This document shows, piece by piece, positions 59,900-64,000 of a DNA stretch of 64,000 bases. The notes under the pieces were generated by a model. The model saw only the letters and a list, made by a program, of their open reading frames with translations. It was not told where the DNA came from and made no database searches. This stretch comes from Gymnopilus junonius. Taxonomy: Eukaryota > Basidiomycota > Agaricomycetes > Agaricales > Galerinaceae. The DNA is taken from NCBI GenBank assembly GCA_015501075.1, contig JADNYJ010000075.1, positions 117,642 through 181,641 of the forward strand, read 5' to 3'. The first letter of the stretch is position 1; each line of letters starts with the position of its first letter. A program made the translations under genes and the position numbers.

Positions 59900-60232
59900 T
59901 TATGCGTTGTCTAGGTAGAACTGTGGTCCTGCTGTCCACTCCATATCCATTTCATCATGGATTCGATCGAGACGAGCCGCCCGTTGATCCTCTTCCTCTT
60001 CAGAGGACGGGTCGGACATTTCAATATCGTCATCATCATGGGGTGGACCCTTTTGGACCAGTTCCGAAGCATCTACCTCGAACTGATGTAAAACGGTCTT
60101 TTTCCAAAGACTAGTTAAGTCGAATAGATTGCGGGTTCGTTTCCGCGATACTATCATTCGACGATTGGTAATATTGATCTTTCTGATATCCGGCAACTCT
60201 TCAAGTCCTTTAGAAGTACGCATCCGAGTCAA
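59900..60232 (-). CDS. Possible C-terminal or second ORF of the Penelope-like element
   Basis: This open frame follows the RT stop (60274) in another phase: RMRTSKGLEELPDIRKINIT, basic SRKRTRN, then an acidic tail with SSEEEEDQ. It starts at TTG in an open stretch without ATG. It may be joined to the RT by an intron or frameshift, although no intron with consistent phase was found. Confidence 0.35.
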   Translation of the reverse strand: MTRMRTSKGLEELPDIRKINITNRRMIVSRKRTRNLFDLTSLWKKTVLHQFEVDASELVQKGPPHDDDDIEMSDPSSEEEEDQRAARLDRIHDEMDMEWTAGPQFYLDNA

Positions 60233-60273
60233 AAGGCTCGAATGGACCTCAGATAGTCCTTGCCATCCACCGT

Positions 60274-63200
60274 CTACCAGCGGGTACTCAGGATTAACCT
60301 TTCCCCTACCTGCTGATTCTGATTAGAATCAGCATAATTGTGCCAATATTGTAGAACCGTTTCACCAAGTTTACTGGCGGAAAAGTAATTCCATGCGGTA
60401 TTATACTCGGTTTTCAGCACCAGAACGTCATCGTGCTCTGGCTTATCTGTAGCTTCAGAAAGCCTTTTCTCCCAGCGTTCTGAGATGTGTTTCCTGAGCC
60501 AAGCAAATACTAGATCACTCGGATAACCACGCGCGCAATACAGGCCTGCAAGTGCCGAAAGCGCATCTCGATAGTCCGTGAATTGACTACTGAGGGTGGC
60601 TAGCCTACTCATCTCTCCGATAAAGGTTCCTCGCTTAACGTCGAGGGGATGATGACTGATCCATGGAATTCTTTCCTGGTGGTTACGTGCCTTACGGTAC
60701 GGACGGTGCTGCAACGCGCCTTTCGCGTCGATATAAAGCATCATGTCCAGGAACGGAGCAAAATGATCCGACACGTTCCACTCTATAGTACATTCGGCGA
60801 TTTTAACGCGACTAACTAAACCAAGCGCTTCCTCTTCGGAAGAAGCGTAAACAATAGCTAGCGCATCGTCGATATAACGCCCGTAGAATGCTACTTTGGG
60901 GTCATCTAGGATACCGCACGTTCTCTCATCTTCCCAAGCATAAAGATTGGCAAGATCCGGGGAGTCGGCCACACCCATGGCCAAGCCCCGTTTTTGGAGA
61001 TAGAACGTATTATCATACTGTACTACAAGATCCCGGTTACCAACGCTCAAAGCGTTCACGAACAATTGTTCAAATTCAATTTGTTCGGGCTGGAGCGTGT
61101 TACGCTCACCAACTCTACCGTAGTAATCCCATAACCAAAAGGTCGCAATACGCTTAAGACATAAGTCAATGGGTATATTAGGGTAATAAGCTACAACATC
61201 TCCAGTAACTATGTATAGTTTACGTCGAGGTTGGAACTGGATCTTACTTAATTTTATCGCCAAGTCTTTAGTTCCGTGTATAACGGTTGGCGCACCTTTT
61301 ACGAGGTGTTTAAGATTTTTTGAGACAAACTTAGCAGCGGGATTTATAATAGCGCTGTGACAAGGTACTATTGGCCGCATTTTTACGGGTTCTTTGTGAA
61401 TTTTAGGAATCCCGTAGAACTGCGGTACGCTATGTTTACCGTATTTTCGTTTTCCACCAGGTAAAGACTCGTAAGGAGTCACCTGTGACCGTAAAAACGT
61501 CGATAATTGTTCCTGGCCTATGGCCTTTGCTGCGATCGAAAGGTCGAGCATATTATCGCATTGTTTGTCTAAGAGACTATATGCTGTCAGAGGGTTAAGG
61601 GGTGTATACGTAGATACATCTGCCAGCAAGTCCCGACATTTCTCAACGACCCACTCTCGCTTAGAGACCGCTATTCCCAAGTTTTTATCTGTATTGGTAA
61701 CTACATATTCATTATCAATTAAAAACTTCTCTATTCGGCGACGATTAGGCGCAAGCGATCGTTTAACGACGTCAACTTTCTCCGAAGGCAAATTAGCTAT
61801 GGTTTTCTTAACCAAGAGCTGACCTTTACGGAGACCGAGTTCGAGATAGAGCGGTAACATTGGAGGCGGTTTAGAAGTGGGCTCACGCTCAACTTCATAG
61901 TCTGGATCGTATTCCGAATTGTCTTCGGCTTGAAAAGAGAACAAGAGTCTCCATCTTATTCTTCGATCAAAGTCTTTCCACGCATCCATTATCAACTTAG
62001 GATTGCGGGGCGAATGCATCATGTAACGCATTCCGACACTGAGTTCTAACTCAATTTCACGCGGGATTATCACTCCAGGGGACAAGTGTACTGAGTCTTT
62101 AAATTGGGACGCTTCTAATACATTTACAGGCGTATTTAAAAGTACATAGTTGACTGCAGAGGGATAAGGGACTGTGAGCAACCAGTCGGGGTAGGAAGTC
62201 GGGTCATCATACCTGAAGGGCCGTGAAAGGCCGCCGCGGTCCATGCCCAGTGGACCGCCGAGATCGGAGCCGTCTGACTTGACGGAAAACACATCCGATC
62301 CTCCCCACCTCCCCGATAAACGGGTACCAGGCCTGGAAGCGCCGATCACTTCATCAGGTCGTGGTGTTTGTCGCGCGGCTTGCGGGTCTGCTTGCCGGCG
62401 GGCTTGTCGCGCCGCTTGTTGTCCTTGACGACTTGACTGCGGCGCTTCTCGCGTGCTGCCGCCCCACGCAAGTCCCTCTTCTGGGAGGCCTTGGCGTTGC
62501 GATCCGACTGGCGCTTCTGGTAAGGCGTTAGCTTTCGGATCGTAGGAGCGGGTCGATCGAGCGCGCGTAAGGTTGCGCGGAGCTCGTCGACGTTGCTTAC
62601 CCCTCCATTCGCCGCCTTCTTCACGTTGTTGGAGCGCTAGAGGCGGGAGGTGAGTAGAGGATAAGCGATTATAAAGGTCCTGACTCACCGTCGGGAGGGC
62701 CTTTTTAAAGCGGGCGGAGACTGCTCGATCCACCATTGACTGGATGGATGGGCCGGGCTTGGAGGCGTCGGCCATCTCTACGTCCGCAGAGCGGGCGATC
62801 TCTTTCTTGCGATCCAGTTTGGATCGCTGCGCGATGTGCCGTCCCTCTACTATAGAGATGGCGCGGAAAGCGAAGGCCACGGCGTCCTCTCGTATTTCGT
62901 ACGATTGACGCACCGCCACTGATGATACCTCCCATCCGGCGTATTCGACTTCGCCGGGTTCCCCGCCAGCGACGGGGACCACCTTGAGTGTGCGGCGGGA
63001 TGCAAGGATCGCCTCAACGCGAGGTCGAGGGGATCTTTGACCCGGGCCCACATGGTGGCGGGATCGATCAATCCGTCTAAAAGCGCACGCTCAGACTCCT
63101 TAGTCTTAAGAGCGTCAGCAAGCAGAGCATCGCAATACTCCGCATGCTTACGTTCGAGGGCGCTCGCAGAAGAGCGTCCAACGTCCGTACCAGCAAACTC

Positions 63201-63594
63201 CTTGGAGAGTTGTACGCTGGGCGCCTTCGTCAGGATGAAGGACGGGTATGTTTTGGGCGAGGCGGATTGATGCGCCTTCCACTTAGCGAACGTCTCCATT
63301 ACGGCGACGCGTTTCGTGGCTAAGCCGGCAACGTCCAAGATGAACGGCCGCAAAACATCACGATAGTCCGATGGGACCATCGCGATAAGTTCCTCGAGGG
63401 AACTCGCCCCCTGCAACGCCGAGTGACGGGCGTGCCTGGAGGCGGCGTCGTGCGATTCGGTGTCGAGACCGCCGGAAGCCAAAGTGGCTCCGGATAACGC
63501 ATGGACGGCTGGGGAGAGAGCGCGAAGAAAAGCAGGGTCGACATCGGGGCTGACGATGATGAATGTCGGTTGGGAGCGGTGAACAAGCAGGGGG
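60274..63594 (-). pseudogene. Penelope-like reverse transcriptase with N-terminal domain; 5'-truncated and frameshifted
   Basis: The main ORF (63051-60274, 925 codons) carries the Penelope RT signature. TDKNLGIAVSKREWVVEKCR (about residue 452) precedes the core, then PQFYGIPKIHKEPVKMRPIV, TGDVVAYYPNIPIDLCL (motif A, about 615), KRGLAMGVADSPDLANLYAW (about 690), RYIDD (about 725) and APFLDMMLYIDAKG. Upstream, another frame (to 63592) continues the same protein: ALSGATLASGGLDTESHDAA, PSYRDVLRPFILDVAGLATK. The two join by a one-base shift near 63030. The true N-terminus is missing at the unit D junction. An Ala/Arg/Gln-rich linker precedes the RT. No endonuclease domain is seen. Confidence 0.85.
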
Positions 63595-64000
63595 TTAGGG
63601 TGGTGGTGGTATTCTGCAACTGAAGGCCGGGGGGCTGTTACGGACAAGTGGGAACTTGGGGGACAAATTCCATCCACTTTCGCCTTTTTAAAGGCTCTTC
63701 AGGTCCTACAGCGATCACGCTGAGTTAATATCTGGAGCGATTTACTTACGAAATCCGTCCAGGATTAATAATCCGACAAGGATTCGATTACTCAGACCGA
63801 GGCGGGCTCAGTCAGCACCGAAGGGGCTGACTGAGCGCACCGGGGTACGATGAGCAATCGACTTTACGCTGGGTCGAAGAGTCACTCGACTCCGTCCGGC
63901 GTTGGCCGAGAAATTTCAAGCGCCGCCTTGATCTGCTTAGGTAACGGGTCTAGGCCCGTTACCTAAGCTGGTCACGAGTAATTCTATTTTAAGAAGAAAC
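63595..64000 (-). mobile_element. Next Penelope-like unit (D), running off the right edge
   Basis: Begins TTAGGGTGGTGGTGG and repeats the terminal region of unit C with roughly 10-20% differences, including all hairpins (63785-63794 with 63851-63860; 63806-63816 with 63826-63836; 63936-63948 with 63955-63967). Its coding part would lie to the right of the window. Confidence 0.82.

Larger units (their letters stand above)
58309..63594 (-). mobile_element. Coprina-type Penelope-like retroelement, unit C, nearly complete
   Basis: Two TTAGGG repeats (58309-58320) mark the 3' end on the minus strand. A structured terminal region, a long 3' part and the RT gene follow. The 5' side is cut inside the N-terminal coding region at the junction with unit D (TTAGGG at 63595-63600). 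No GIY-YIG endonuclease follows the RT. This matches the endonuclease-deficient, telomere-associated Penelope-like elements known from mushrooms (Coprina) and rotifers (Athena). The copy is 5.3 kb. Confidence 0.82.

Noticed and set aside
59545..60114. 189-codon plus-strand ORF in the Penelope-like 3' region
   Set aside because: Opposite to the element's sense strand, no domain, Pro/Arg-rich composition typical of a shadow frame.
63595..64000. Window end as the actual telomere
   Set aside because: Only one TTAGGG is present and unit D continues past the edge, so the chromosome end itself is not in the window.
1..64000. tRNA, rRNA or CRISPR arrays
   Set aside because: No tRNA-like B-box or cloverleaf, no rRNA-like segment and no regularly spaced repeats were noticed; a tRNAscan run could still find a divergent one.

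Overview
The window looks like chromosomal DNA of an agaricomycete fungus (Basidiomycota). Genes are intron-rich with 50-80 nt introns. F-box and BTB genes of the expanded mushroom type recur. A NIMA kinase, a MADS-box gene and basidiomycete single-pass membrane proteins are present, and the transposons (Plavaka, Ulp1-linked MULE, Ty3/gypsy, Coprina-like Penelope elements) are those of mushroom genomes. Species is not assignable by eye.

Layout. 1-1533: incomplete, frameshifted peptidase-like gene on the minus strand, with a Tc1/mariner-type element beside it (1580-2361). 2.4-19.4 kb: CpG-poor transposon island with a three-level nest. A MULE carrying an Ulp1-type protease ORF is split by a Ty3/gypsy element (4711-16766, 115-bp LTRs, TSD CCCAA), which is itself split by a 7.1-kb Plavaka-like DNA transposon (4886-12023, probable TSD GTAC). 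A second, rearranged gypsy copy lies inverted at 18034-19359. Conserved arginine codons are repeatedly TGA stops, as expected from CpG deamination.

19.9-57.3 kb: host genes. These are a NIMA-type kinase (19922-23366), F-box proteins (24439-25830, 38687-40378, 43475-44919), a nitronate monooxygenase (28432-29707), a BTB protein (30535-32769) with a 348-bp MITE in intron 1, two single-pass membrane proteins (36140-37981, 51949-53680), an unknown disordered protein (45374-46294), a PPR-E-DYW protein (49797-51506), a MADS-box regulator (54251-56618) with two apparent frameshifts, and a coiled-coil gene end (57014-57301). Several multi-kilobase gaps hold no gene I can support.

57.4-64 kb: subtelomeric-type DNA. 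A hAT-like MITE (57358-58102, 8-bp TSD) ends one base before telomere-type repeats. Head-to-tail Penelope-like (Coprina-type) units follow, each beginning with TTAGGG repeats. The repeat orientation and the minus-strand RT fit priming from a telomeric G-strand end, so the chromosome end probably lies to the right.

The two most notable items are the DYW-type putative RNA-editing protein, which is exceptional outside plants, and the telomere-linked Penelope array, whose terminal region shows compensatory changes indicating a conserved RNA structure.
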